From: an uncultured Lachnospiraceae bacterium | Lineage (GTDB): Bacteria > Bacillota > Clostridia > Lachnospirales > Lachnospiraceae | DNA: 43,125 bases | Direction: 5' to 3' | Assembly: GCA_949948715.1 (NCBI GenBank) | Contig: CATLGW010000019.1 | Coordinates: forward strand, 1 to 43,125 | In this document: piece by piece, positions 1 through 7,987 of the stretch | Layout: the number at the start of each line of letters is the position of its first letter | Numbering within the stretch: the first letter of the stretch is position 1 | The notes under the pieces: generated by a model | What the model saw: the letters and a program-made list of their open reading frames with translations, nothing else | Database searches by the model: none | Told to the model about the DNA's origin: nothing | Made by a program: the position numbers and the translations under genes

Positions 1-150
1 CTTCGCTTGCTTTTCTTTTGATTCTCTTTGGGTTGTACCGTCGTCTTCTTAGACTTCTTGTACTCTGAATTTTCCTTCTCTTGGAATTTTCAGGGTCGCA
101 TTGCTGTTCATTTGTCAAGGTGCGCTTTATCTCGGAACCGCTGTGGGTCC
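1..150 (-). other. Probable rRNA operon leader (pre-rRNA spacer)
   Basis: Read on the minus strand, the stretch after tRNA-Ser(GGA) contains CACCTTGACAAATGAACAG near 105-124, then a purine-rich, A-rich tract rich in AAGAAG and CAAAAGAAAAG words that runs off the window. Clostridial pre-16S and pre-23S leaders have this style: a TTGA-AA-TGAACAG block that pairs to form RNase III stems, then A-rich sequence before the mature rRNA. No mature rRNA sequence is inside the window, so this is inference from pattern and from the two tRNA genes just upstream. Confidence 0.4.
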
Positions 151-154
151 CGAA

Positions 155-243
155 CGGAGAAGGAGGGATTTGAACCCTCGCGCCGCTATTAACGACCTGC
201 ACCCTTTCCAGGGGTGTCCCTTCAGCCTCTTGGGTACTTCTCC
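155..243 (-). tRNA. tRNA-Ser (anticodon GGA)
   Basis: On the minus strand the transcript begins GGAGAAG and ends CTTCTCC plus a G discriminator, giving a perfect 7-bp acceptor stem. The anticodon loop reads CTGGAAAG with anticodon GGA. A long variable arm and a T arm with GGTTCAAATCC follow, as expected of a class II serine tRNA. Length is about 89 nt. No CCA is encoded. It lies about 60 nt downstream of the other serine tRNA and probably shares its transcript. Confidence 0.95.
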
Positions 244-301
244 AAATATACTGATCCAAAATAAATATTCTATTCTAAGGAGAGATGTATCAGTCTCCTG
301 A

Positions 302-387
302 CGGAGAGAGTGGGATTCGAACCCACGCGCCCTTGCGGACAAACGGTTTTCAAGACCGCCTCGTTATGACCACTTCGATATCTCTCC
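302..387 (-). tRNA. tRNA-Ser (anticodon UGA)
   Basis: Minus-strand class II tRNA of about 86 nt. The acceptor stem is GGAGAGA paired with TCTCTCC, with a G discriminator. The anticodon loop contains CTTGAAA, anticodon UGA. The variable arm includes GTCCGCAAGGGC and the T loop is GGTTCGAATCC. CCA is not encoded. It is the first gene after the promoter at 424-452. Confidence 0.95.
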
Positions 388-423
388 AAGTGTTTTTCTA
401 TTCTGCTTTCCAACGGCAAAAAT

Positions 424-452
424 TATTCTACCAAAAAGATTCTCTTATGTCA
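424..452 (-). promoter_or_regulatory. Sigma-A promoter for the tRNA-Ser pair
   Basis: Minus strand: -35 TTGACA (447-452), 17-bp spacer, -10 TAGAAT (424-429). The -35 is consensus and the -10 is one mismatch from consensus, as usual for stable-RNA promoters. It lies about 36 nt upstream of tRNA-Ser(UGA). The A+T-rich DNA upstream (453-490) could act as an UP element. No gene is seen between here and 586. Confidence 0.8.
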
Positions 453-585
453 ACAACTTTTTTCATCAAATTTTTAATTTTTATTTAAATGCGGTTCAGC
501 CTGCCCCTATGTGTTATCGCCATAATATTTTTATGTATGTTAATACCGGAAACACACATATGCAGACAGGCCTCGCCGCCCGTTT

Positions 586-1278
586 TTATAATATGATCTC
601 CTCCAGAAGCATCTCTCCATATCTGCCCCCCAGCGCCTTAAGCCCTTTGGCTATAAAGGAGGCATACTGCACGGCTCCCTCATACCGCAGATGCGTATTG
701 TCCAAAGACTCCTCCGGATGCGCGGCATACTCCCCGGCAGAAAAGTACATATGCCAGATGCGGCTGCCGGGCTCTCCTGCCTTCTCCAGAGCCTGGCGGC
801 TCATGGTATAGAGATCCACCAGGGGCACGTCAAACTTCTCCGCCGCCTGCTTCATTCCCGCCACATAGTCTCCGTGCTCTCCCGCTCCCAGACTGCCGTC
901 CGCCCCAAAGCAGCGCCGCTCCACGGGAGTGATCAGTACCGGAAACGCGCCGTGGCTCCTGGCTGTCTCAATAAAGATGCCCAGGTTTTCTATATAGGTA
1001 GAATAAGGCTCCGTAAACCTGGTGGGGTCCGCCGTCTTCTCATCGTTATGCCCAAACTGGATAAATAGAAAATCTCCCTCCTCAATCTGTTTCTCAATTT
1101 CCGCAAGTCTTCCCTCATCCAGAAAGCTTTTGGTGCTGCGGCCATTTTTGGCATGGTTCTCCACCCTATAGCCTTCCTTTATAAACAGCGAAAAGACCTG
1201 ACCGATGCCCGTCTGCGGATATGTCCTGTAATCGTTTGTCTGTACGGTGGAATCTCCCGCCCAAAATATTTTGTTCAT
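586..1278 (-). CDS. Rhamnogalacturonan acetylesterase-like SGNH hydrolase (CE12-type)
   Basis: A 230-residue serine esterase of the SGNH superfamily. The order of blocks is visible: GDST with nucleophile Ser10, Asn45-Gly46 in block II (NGRS), GHND at 76-79 in block III, and the Asp193/His196 pair in DNTH. The GDSTV start and the D-N-T-H end fit carbohydrate esterase family 12, which removes acetyl groups from rhamnogalacturonan. There is no signal peptide, so it should act in the cytoplasm on imported oligosaccharides. It is the last gene after the ABC transporter genes at 1397-5065, separated from them by a leaky-looking terminator. Start ATG has AAAGGA about 12 nt upstream. Substrate is inferred from family and context. 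Confidence 0.85.
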   Translation of the reverse strand: MNKIFWAGDSTVQTNDYRTYPQTGIGQVFSLFIKEGYRVENHAKNGRSTKSFLDEGRLAEIEKQIEEGDFLFIQFGHNDEKTADPTRFTEPYSTYIENLGIFIETARSHGAFPVLITPVERRCFGADGSLGAGEHGDYVAGMKQAAEKFDVPLVDLYTMSRQALEKAGEPGSRIWHMYFSAGEYAAHPEESLDNTHLRYEGAVQYASFIAKGLKALGGRYGEMLLEEIIL

Positions 1279-1334
1279 CTAATGTCTCATTCCTTTCTGT
1301 TTTCGACAATCAGCGTAGAATATCCTTTCAAAAA

Positions 1335-1372
1335 CAAAGCCTGCCACAACTCTCACGCTGTCACAGGCTTTG
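1335..1372 (-). terminator. Intercistronic terminator-like hairpin
   Basis: CAAAGCCTG (1335-1343) pairs with CAGGCTTTG (1364-1372). On the minus strand the stem is followed by GTTTTTGAAAGG. It lies between the second permease gene and the esterase gene, so it may lower esterase expression relative to the transporter rather than stop transcription completely. Confidence 0.55.
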
Positions 1373-1396
1373 CTCTCTTAATCATATACCTCTCTG

Positions 1397-2263
1397 TTAC
1401 TCCTTCACGGCGCCGATATTAACGCCCTTCACAAAGTACTTCTGGAGGAAAGGATACAGTATCATAAAGGGCAGGATTGCCGCGATGATACCCGCGTTAT
1501 ACAGTGTGGTCTGGGCCACATTGTAAGCCGTAGGCGGCGTGTCGCCGTCCATAATCATAACTCTCAGTTTGTACTGGAAGTTTACCTGATCCGGAGACTG
1601 GATATAAATCTGTACGGTGGAGTAATCATTCCACACAGATACGGCAAACATCAAACCGATGGAAGCCAGCGCAGCCTTGGACAGGGGAAGCACAATCCTG
1701 GTGAAGATTCCCATGGGAGAACATCCGTCGATCTTCGCGGCCTCAAACAAGCTGGCCGGAATTCCCTCAAAGAAGTTTCTCATCAGCACGATGTTGGACA
1801 CATTGATGCCGTGCTTGATTACCAGAATCCACATACTGTTTAAGAGACCCAGTCTTCTCATAACCAAATACTCGGGGATCATACCGCCGGAGAAAATCAT
1901 GGTGAAGAGAAGGAAATACGCCAGGAGATTTCGTCCGGGCATATCAAACTGAATCAACACATAGCCGCCCAGGGTACAGAGCACCAGGCCCAGCAGGGTA
2001 CCGAAAATCGTGGTGACAAAGGAATTGACCAACGGCCTCAGCAATCCCTTCTCACCCAGGATAACCTTATAACCGTCCAGGGTGAATTCCGAGGGCCACA
2101 GCTTGAACTGGTACACGCCCACTGCGTTGAAGGAGTCCACCACCACCTTCCACATGGGAACCAAAATGATCAGCCCGATAATGATAAATATAATGTAGTT
2201 TACTATAGAAAACAGAGAAACCTTTTTCTTTTTCTTGTGGTATACCGCTTTCGTCTCAGCCAT
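1397..2263 (-). CDS. Carbohydrate ABC transporter permease (YtcP/LplC-type)
   Basis: A 288-residue inner-membrane permease with about six hydrophobic segments. The EAA loop is visible near residues 185-205 (SLFEAAKIDGCSPMGIF), where the cytoplasmic ATPase docks. The Lys-rich N terminus followed by a hydrophobic segment ending VPMWKVVVDSF is typical of the LplC/YtcP group that imports oligosaccharides, including pectin-derived ones. Start ATG has GGAGG 7 nt upstream. It follows the other permease gene by a few bases. No ATPase gene is nearby; these systems commonly share an MsmX-like ATPase encoded elsewhere. Confidence 0.88.
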   Translation of the reverse strand: MAETKAVYHKKKKKVSLFSIVNYIIFIIIGLIILVPMWKVVVDSFNAVGVYQFKLWPSEFTLDGYKVILGEKGLLRPLVNSFVTTIFGTLLGLVLCTLGGYVLIQFDMPGRNLLAYFLLFTMIFSGGMIPEYLVMRRLGLLNSMWILVIKHGINVSNIVLMRNFFEGIPASLFEAAKIDGCSPMGIFTRIVLPLSKAALASIGLMFAVSVWNDYSTVQIYIQSPDQVNFQYKLRVMIMDGDTPPTAYNVAQTTLYNAGIIAAILPFMILYPFLQKYFVKGVNIGAVKE

Positions 2264-2274
2264 ATTCGCACCTC

Positions 2275-3237
2275 CTATACAATGCCGCGGCCACGGGTCT
2301 TCTTGCTGGCCCAGTTACAGATGAGCACCAGAACGCAGCCGACTGCGGACTTGAACAGGCCCACCGCCGTGGAATAACCGTAGTCAGGCCGGGCAACCGT
2401 GAAGGTCATACGATAGATATAGGTACTGATAACATCCGATACATCGTATACGGCAGCATTGTACAACACGAATACGTTCTCGAACAGATTCATCACCTTA
2501 GCCAGATTCAGAATCAGCACGGTGATGATGGTGTTAGCCAGCGCAGGAAGAGTCACATAGCGCATCTTCTGGAAACGGGTGGCCCCGTCAATGTCCGCAG
2601 CCTCATAGAGCTCGGGGCTGATACCCGACAGGGTCGCCAGGAAGATGATGGTTCCCCATCCTGTCTCCTTCCAGATATTGATGATATAAAAGATGGTCCG
2701 CCACATGGACGGGGTGCCCAGGAAATAAATGTTCCTGTCCTGCGCCCCCAGAATCCCCATATCCCTCAGCATACCGTTTAACATACCGGTGTTGGAGGGA
2801 GAGAGAATCAGAGTGAAAATGGAAGCCACCACTGCCCAGGACATAAAGTGAGGCAGATATATAATCGTCTGAAGGGTTTTCTTTGCAAAAAGATTACCCA
2901 TTTCATTCAAGAAGATTGATACTACGACAGAAGCAAATGTCGTGAGAAACAACTTCACAGTACTCAAAATCAAAGTGTTTTTGAACGCTCTCCAAAATGC
3001 GTCCGTACTGAACATTCTGTTAAAGTGCACCAGCCCGGCCCAGGTAGGACTGGTTCCCGCCTTATACTCCATAAAGGCATAGCGGATTCCGAGCATAGGC
3101 CAATAACTCAAAACTAGCACAAAAATGAACACGGGCAAAAACATTATGTAATGACCTCGATTGTTCCATATGCGGAGCCCCAGAGGCTTATGCCGCACTT
3201 CGACGCCGGTAGATGTCATAACTTTCTTCTTACTCAT
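2275..3237 (-). CDS. Carbohydrate ABC transporter permease (YteP/LplB-type)
   Basis: A 320-residue permease of the LplB/YteP family, partner of the permease at 1397-2263. Six membrane segments are apparent, starting with FLPVFIFVLVLSYWPMLGI. The EAA loop ELYEAADIDGATRFQKM lies in the second half. I chose the ATG at 3237, eight codons inside the longest reading frame, because AGAGG lies 5 nt upstream. The heterodimer should form the channel for oligosaccharide import. The gene follows the solute-binding protein gene after a strong hairpin. Confidence 0.88.
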   Translation of the reverse strand: MSKKKVMTSTGVEVRHKPLGLRIWNNRGHYIMFLPVFIFVLVLSYWPMLGIRYAFMEYKAGTSPTWAGLVHFNRMFSTDAFWRAFKNTLILSTVKLFLTTFASVVVSIFLNEMGNLFAKKTLQTIIYLPHFMSWAVVASIFTLILSPSNTGMLNGMLRDMGILGAQDRNIYFLGTPSMWRTIFYIINIWKETGWGTIIFLATLSGISPELYEAADIDGATRFQKMRYVTLPALANTIITVLILNLAKVMNLFENVFVLYNAAVYDVSDVISTYIYRMTFTVARPDYGYSTAVGLFKSAVGCVLVLICNWASKKTRGRGIV

Positions 3238-3305
3238 ACCGTCCTCTCCCTTTCCTCTCATAACTTTGCTTTCCAGGAGGCTCTTACATATCTCCTGTGA
3301 AACAA

Positions 3306-3339
3306 CTGTCCTGCCCGGATTGCTCCGGAGGCAGGACAG
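3306..3339 (-). terminator. Intercistronic hairpin between solute-binding protein and permease genes
   Basis: CTGTCCTGCC (3306-3315) pairs perfectly with GGCAGGACAG (3330-3339). On the minus strand it is followed only by TTGTTTC, a weak U tract. This position is typical for a partial terminator or 3'-end stabiliser that lets the binding protein be made in excess over the permeases. Confidence 0.6.
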
Positions 3340-3373
3340 CTTTTCATCACAGCCTTTCGGCTTTAATACTGAT

Positions 3374-5065
3374 TTACTCTGCGTTCAGCTCTGCAAGGAT
3401 CTCCTCAACCAAGCTTCCAACAGTGTTCACATAGGTCTCCATAGAAGCGTCAACATCCTCGCCTCTTACCACAACTGCCGCCACACACTCCTGCACTGCG
3501 GAAAGAAGATCGCCGCTGCTCTGGCTGTAGGTGTCAGAGGTAGGAGCGGAAGGAGCGTCCACACAATGGCTGGTGAAGAACTGGTTGCTGACAGTCTCCA
3601 GGTCGTTGCTCACCACAAAGCCGTTGGTCAAAGGAGCGATTACCAGAGCGGGATCCAGATGGTTCTTGGAAGACAGCTTGGTCTCAGGCTCTGCCACGCT
3701 GGGTCTGTAGTGGAACTGACCCTCCTCGTAGTTGTAATCCTTCTTCTTCTCGGGATCGTTGGCATTCAGCGTGAAGCTCTCTGCCTTGGTACTCCACTCC
3801 AGATCTCTTGCGCCGTAGGTCCACAGGCTCTGGATGGTATCGCCGTCCAGCATGGTCTCGATGAACGCGTCAAAGATTGCCTGCTCGCGGGAATCGTCAC
3901 CGTCGCCGTCGTCAAGGATAACCCACACGGGAGACTCTCTGTTCAGATAGCCGCCTACGTTGTCGGTAATCTCCTTGATGGGAGCCAACTGATAAACCTC
4001 GCTGGGAAGATTGTTCTTCTCCAGGTTCTCGTTCAGGTTCTTGTACCAGTTACCTGCCCAGTAAGAGAACGCGCCTGCGGAACCGCTCTGCTCAGCGCCC
4101 CACCACTTCTCGCGGGCCTGCTTGGTACCTGCGGTGAAGCTGTCAGGGTCGATAACGCCTGCGGCGTAAGCCTCCTGCAGTCTCTTAAGTGCAGCCTTGG
4201 TAGCGTCGGTCTGGAAGCCGTCATACCACTTGCCGTCCTCGCCCTGAAGAATTCCGGGATAGGAATCCTGCCAGAACTCTGCGGTGTAGTTGATGTAAGG
4301 AGCCTCGCCGCCGATCAGACCAGCGGAAATGAATCCGTAGGTGTCGCCCTCAACGCCGTTGCCGTCGGGATCGCCGTTCTTGAACGCAAGGAGCATATTG
4401 TAGAAGTCCTCATAGGTCTTCACATCATCGCCCTTGATGCCCACAGCGTCCAGCCAAGACTGCTTCACATAGGTAATGCAGCCGTTGCCATAGGTAGGAG
4501 CAAATCCATACAGATGGCCCTGAGAATCCTTCATATTCTCATTGATGGCAGGCAGAGTGATACGGGACTGGAACTCAGCGTTCGCATAAGCGTCAGCCAT
4601 ATCCCAGAGAAGCCCGGTGGTGGAGTACTGCTTCATCATGTTAGCGCTCATGATCATGACATCGGGATAATCCTCAGCCACAAAGCGGCGTCCTACATCC
4701 TCGCTGTACTTGGTGTGGTTTCCAACCTCGAACTCAATGTCGATTTCGTGGCCGATAGCTGCGCCGATAGCCTCCTCAAGCTGAGGGATGAACACCTCTC
4801 TCACGGTGTTCTGCGCTTCCGTCTCCTGCTTTACGGAGTTTACAGTGCCGTCCACCAAAACCTTAAGGCTGGTCAGGTTATAGGGCTCTGCAGGTGCATC
4901 GCTTCCGGTACTGGTAGAAGCTGCACCGGAATCGCTTCCGGTAGAAGTAGCCGGTGTGGTGCTTCCGGCATCAGATGTTCCAGCAGGCTCATCATTGTTT
5001 CCGCAGGCAGCCATGGAAGCAACCATAGCGGAAGCCAAAAGTAGAGCTAATACTTTCTTCTTCAT
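3374..5065 (-). CDS. Extracellular solute-binding lipoprotein of a carbohydrate ABC transporter
   Basis: A 563-residue lipoprotein. A Lys-rich N terminus and hydrophobic stretch are followed by the lipobox MAAC with the lipidated Cys at about residue 21. A Ser/Thr/Gly/Ala-rich linker follows, then a type-1 binding fold. The length fits the large LplA/YtcQ-type binding proteins for complex oligosaccharides rather than about 400-residue sugar binders. I chose the ATG at 5065, 32 codons inside the longest frame, because GGGAGG lies about 11 nt upstream and it gives a proper signal peptide. It is first in the operon with two permeases and the esterase, suggesting a rhamnogalacturonan or oligogalacturonide ligand (inference). 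Confidence 0.88.
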   Translation of the reverse strand: MKKKVLALLLASAMVASMAACGNNDEPAGTSDAGSTTPATSTGSDSGAASTSTGSDAPAEPYNLTSLKVLVDGTVNSVKQETEAQNTVREVFIPQLEEAIGAAIGHEIDIEFEVGNHTKYSEDVGRRFVAEDYPDVMIMSANMMKQYSTTGLLWDMADAYANAEFQSRITLPAINENMKDSQGHLYGFAPTYGNGCITYVKQSWLDAVGIKGDDVKTYEDFYNMLLAFKNGDPDGNGVEGDTYGFISAGLIGGEAPYINYTAEFWQDSYPGILQGEDGKWYDGFQTDATKAALKRLQEAYAAGVIDPDSFTAGTKQAREKWWGAEQSGSAGAFSYWAGNWYKNLNENLEKNNLPSEVYQLAPIKEITDNVGGYLNRESPVWVILDDGDGDDSREQAIFDAFIETMLDGDTIQSLWTYGARDLEWSTKAESFTLNANDPEKKKDYNYEEGQFHYRPSVAEPETKLSSKNHLDPALVIAPLTNGFVVSNDLETVSNQFFTSHCVDAPSAPTSDTYSQSSGDLLSAVQECVAAVVVRGEDVDASMETYVNTVGSLVEEILAELNAE

Positions 5066-5132
5066 TCTTTCTTTTTCCTCCCTTTGAATAATAGTGTAAA
5101 GTATTGTCCCGAGAATGCTCTCGGTATTATTA

Positions 5133-5161
5133 ATTTTAGCATCCCCACCGTGAAAATACAA
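5133..5161 (-). promoter_or_regulatory. Promoter of the oligosaccharide transporter operon
   Basis: Minus strand: -35 TTGTAT (5156-5161), 17-bp spacer, -10 TAAAAT (5133-5138). It lies about 70 nt upstream of the lipoprotein start. A 6-bp inverted repeat with 4-nt loop (CCGAGA/TCTCGG, 5109-5124) covers the expected transcription start and could be an operator or leader hairpin. Confidence 0.7.
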
Positions 5162-5184
5162 GCATTATTTAGTTTCATCAGTCA

Positions 5185-5205
5185 TTTTGGGCATTATGCC
5201 CTAAA
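5185..5205. promoter_or_regulatory. Operator-like palindrome upstream of the transporter promoter
   Basis: GGGCAT T ATGCCC (5189-5201) is a perfect odd-centred inverted repeat, extended by TTT/AAA on each side with one mismatch (5185-5205). It sits about 25 bp upstream of the -35 box, a usual place for an activator. The rest of the gene-free stretch 5066-5447 holds two CGTTTT-CAT half-sites (5246-5258 and 5274-5285) but no reading frame of note. Confidence 0.45.
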
Positions 5206-5447
5206 ATTTACCAATTTTTAGCTTTTGAAAAGGATTACAATTTGCGTTTTTGTGCATTTCTTACAAAAACCGACGTTTTGCACATACCTTTTTCTCTCTT
5301 TTCACCATCAGGAAGACCTAGGAAGTGAAATTTTATTGATAAATAGACAAACAAGACCCTCTGTTTCTGCCATAAATGCCGACAGATATGCACAAGAAAT
5401 GTAACCACTTACAGCCTCGGCCGAAATATTTTATCTCCCCTTCGGGA

Positions 5448-6188
5448 CTAAAGCATACCCTCGGCCGCCGCCAGATCCTCCGGGGTGGTGATCTTAATAT
5501 TCTCATAGGAAGCAGGCACCAGTTTCACTCTCACAGGGGTAAAAAGCTCCACCACGCCGGCGTCATCCGTCACCGCGGCTCCCGCTCCCGGGGACACTCT
5601 CTCCGCCTCCGCCAGCGCCTCGTAAGCCTCCGTGATCAGAGAAACCTCAAATACCTGGGGAGTCTGTACATTCCAAACCAGCCGCCTGTCGGGGGTGGAC
5701 GCCACGAAACCCTCCCCGTCCGCCAGCTTCACCGTGTCCTTGGAGGGCACTGCCGCCACACAGGCCCTGCAGCAGACCGCCGCCCGGTAAGTGTCGGCCA
5801 GAATCTTCTCCGTCAGAAAGGGCCTGGCCCCGTCATGGATAAACACATAGCCGTCCCTGTTGGGCACGGACAGACCGCCCTCCGCCATGGCCCGCAGAGC
5901 GTTATGCACGGAGCCCCACCGCTCCCGGCCTCCGGGGCAGACGAGTTCCACCTTCGAAAAACCGTATCTCTCCACGATCTCCCGGAACATATACTCTATG
6001 TCCTCCGCTCCCGTCACCAAAATACAGTCGTCTATGATCTTTGAGAGCTCCACCGCCTGCAGGGAATACCAGACCAGGGGCTTACCCTTCAACGGCATAA
6101 ACTGCTTTGCCACGTCGCTTCGCATACGGCTCCCTCTGCCCGCCGCCAGTATAACAGCCGTGCATCTTTTTCTGCTGTCGTTCCCCAT
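5448..6188 (-). CDS. ispD: 2-C-methyl-D-erythritol 4-phosphate cytidylyltransferase
   Basis: A 246-residue nucleotidyltransferase of the MEP isoprenoid pathway, converting MEP and CTP to CDP-methylerythritol in the cytosol. The N-terminal nucleotide-binding signature AAGRGSRM (15-22) with the following Lys28 and the HDGARPF motif near residue 120 are both present. Length is slightly above the usual 225-235. It lies 17 nt downstream of tsaD on the same strand, so it is probably the last gene of that housekeeping transcript. Confidence 0.93.
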   Translation of the reverse strand: MGNDSRKRCTAVILAAGRGSRMRSDVAKQFMPLKGKPLVWYSLQAVELSKIIDDCILVTGAEDIEYMFREIVERYGFSKVELVCPGGRERWGSVHNALRAMAEGGLSVPNRDGYVFIHDGARPFLTEKILADTYRAAVCCRACVAAVPSKDTVKLADGEGFVASTPDRRLVWNVQTPQVFEVSLITEAYEALAEAERVSPGAGAAVTDDAGVVELFTPVRVKLVPASYENIKITTPEDLAAAEGML

Positions 6189-6205
6189 GCCCTTCCTCCG
6201 TCCGT

Positions 6206-7228
6206 TTACGTGTCTCCCAGCTTCAGATTGGGAACCGCGTTCAAATCCAGGCCGCTCACCGCTCCCCGCCTGAATTCATAGTACCCCGCCGCGGCGATCA
6301 TGGCCGCGTTGTCCGTACAGTAGACAGGGGAAGGATAGTAAAACCGGATACCCTTTCGGCCGCATTCCTCTGCTAATGCCGCCCGCAGGGCAGAATTGGA
6401 GGCCACGCCCCCCGCTATGGCAAAGGTGTCATAGCCGTATTCTTCCGCCGCCCGCAGAGAGTGCTCCGTCAGCACATCCACCACGGCTCTCTGAAAGGAT
6501 GCCGCCACATCCGCCTCATTCACCGCCTCTCCCTTCATGCGGCAGGCGTTCAGATAGTTCAGCACCGCCGACTTCAATCCGCTGAAACTGAAATCATAGG
6601 CATTCTCGTTTACCTTGGCCCGGGGGAAGGGAATGGCCTCGGGATTCCCCTGCCCGGCCAGTCTGTCTATCTTCGGTCCACCGGGGTAGCCTAAACCGAT
6701 GGCCCGGGCCACCTTGTCAAAGGCCTCCCCCGCGGCGTCGTCCCGGGTCCTTCCGATAATATCGTACACGCCGTAATCCTTCACCGCCACCAGATGGGAA
6801 TGGCCGCCGGAGGCCACCAGACACAGAAAGGGAGGCGCAAGCTCCCTGTGCTCCAGGTAATTGGCGCTGATATGCCCGCTGATGTGATGTACCCCCACCA
6901 GGGGAATTCCGGAGGCAAAGCTGATGGCCTTGGCCTCCGACACCCCCACCAGGAGCGCCCCCACCAGCCCCGGTCCGTAAGTCACGGCGATGGCATCCAA
7001 ATCTCCCAAGGCCACCCCGGCCTCCAAAAGAGCCTGCTCGATGACCTGATTGATTTTCTCGATGTGCTTCCTGGAGGCGATCTCCGGAACAACGCCTCCG
7101 TAGACGGTATGTAACTCGATCTGTGAGGAAATGACATTGGACAGTGCCTCTCTGCCGTCCCGCACCACGGAGGCCGCCGTCTCGTCACAGGAGGTTTCAA
7201 TCCCCAGAATCAATATATCGGACTTCAT
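6206..7228 (-). CDS. tsaD: tRNA N6-adenosine threonylcarbamoyltransferase
   Basis: A 340-residue member of the Kae1/TsaD family, which transfers threonylcarbamoyl from threonylcarbamoyl-AMP to A37 of ANN-decoding tRNAs. The metal-binding HxxxH appears as HISGH (115-119). GIETSCDET near residues 9-16 and FDKVAR / GLGYPGGP are family signatures. Start ATG is preceded by AAAGGAGG. Its partners tsaB and tsaE lie 2.5-4 kb upstream on the same strand, so all but the TsaC step is encoded here. Confidence 0.96.
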   Translation of the reverse strand: MKSDILILGIETSCDETAASVVRDGREALSNVISSQIELHTVYGGVVPEIASRKHIEKINQVIEQALLEAGVALGDLDAIAVTYGPGLVGALLVGVSEAKAISFASGIPLVGVHHISGHISANYLEHRELAPPFLCLVASGGHSHLVAVKDYGVYDIIGRTRDDAAGEAFDKVARAIGLGYPGGPKIDRLAGQGNPEAIPFPRAKVNENAYDFSFSGLKSAVLNYLNACRMKGEAVNEADVAASFQRAVVDVLTEHSLRAAEEYGYDTFAIAGGVASNSALRAALAEECGRKGIRFYYPSPVYCTDNAAMIAAAGYYEFRRGAVSGLDLNAVPNLKLGDT

Positions 7229-7314
7229 AAAACCTCCTTTTTCAAAGTCGCTGCGCGGCGGCGCTAAAGCTGAAGTTCCTTCGCCGCATGTGCGGAAGAG
7301 ACAAATTTTTTGTC

Positions 7315-7884
7315 CTACTGGTTTTCGGGCGCTTTGTCCCAGCCGTATATTTTCCAGCGCCTGTTCTCATCCTGCCGGAGCAGATAGACCTCCGTGGTAG
7401 CCGAGGTCACGCCCCCTTCGGAAATGTTATAGACACACTGGATACGGGCAAAATGGAAGCCGTCCTGGTAAAAATCGTACACGCTGGTGCTTCCCGCCAG
7501 GGAAATGCTGGTGATCTTGCGCTTTTTATCCCGAAACGCCTTGATATCGGCGCGCAGACGCTCCATGTACTCAGTCACCTCGTTGGCCTCCAAAAGCTCC
7601 GCATCATAGAGCTCTCTCGCTTTCATGCCCAGGGCCTCGATCTCCTCGTCCGTGCATTCTTCATTATAATAACACCGCATCAACTCATTATAATACTTCA
7701 AAACCTCTCTGACCGTGGGAGGATAATCATTCTCCAGATTACGGCTGAGGGCGCTCTGCACCGCCGACAGATTTGCGTCCGTCCTGCGCTCCCTGGATTT
7801 GTTTGAGAGATAGGCGTAATAGGACACCACCGCCAATACCAAAATGCAGATTACCACGAATACTCTCACCGCCGACTTTTTCAT
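7315..7884 (-). CDS. Membrane-anchored small protein, function unknown
   Basis: I do not recognise a family. The protein is 189 residues if started at ATG 7884, which has GGGAG 6 nt upstream; the longest frame starts 12 codons earlier without a site. A single N-terminal membrane segment ([18 protein letters not shown]) is followed by a helical stretch (to about residue 110) and then a beta-rich end ([28 protein letters not shown]). The C-terminal part looks like an NTF2-like or SnoaL-like fold, as often seen in exported Firmicute proteins (weak inference). It sits between rnz and tsaD in the same orientation. Confidence 0.7.
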   Translation of the reverse strand: MKKSAVRVFVVICILVLAVVSYYAYLSNKSRERRTDANLSAVQSALSRNLENDYPPTVREVLKYYNELMRCYYNEECTDEEIEALGMKARELYDAELLEANEVTEYMERLRADIKAFRDKKRKITSISLAGSTSVYDFYQDGFHFARIQCVYNISEGGVTSATTEVYLLRQDENRRWKIYGWDKAPENQ

Positions 7885-7987
7885 GCTTGCTCCCATCTGC
7901 GTGCTTCGGCACGCACTCAAACCAGGGCGGTTGAAATGAGTGTTTCAACCTTTATCCCCCTGTTCGCCTCATTCATCCAACAGCCCT

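Noticed and set aside
3161..5044. 627-codon open frame on the plus strand
   Set aside because: It runs antisense to the solute-binding lipoprotein gene, has no family pattern and no ribosome binding site; it is a by-product of codon bias.
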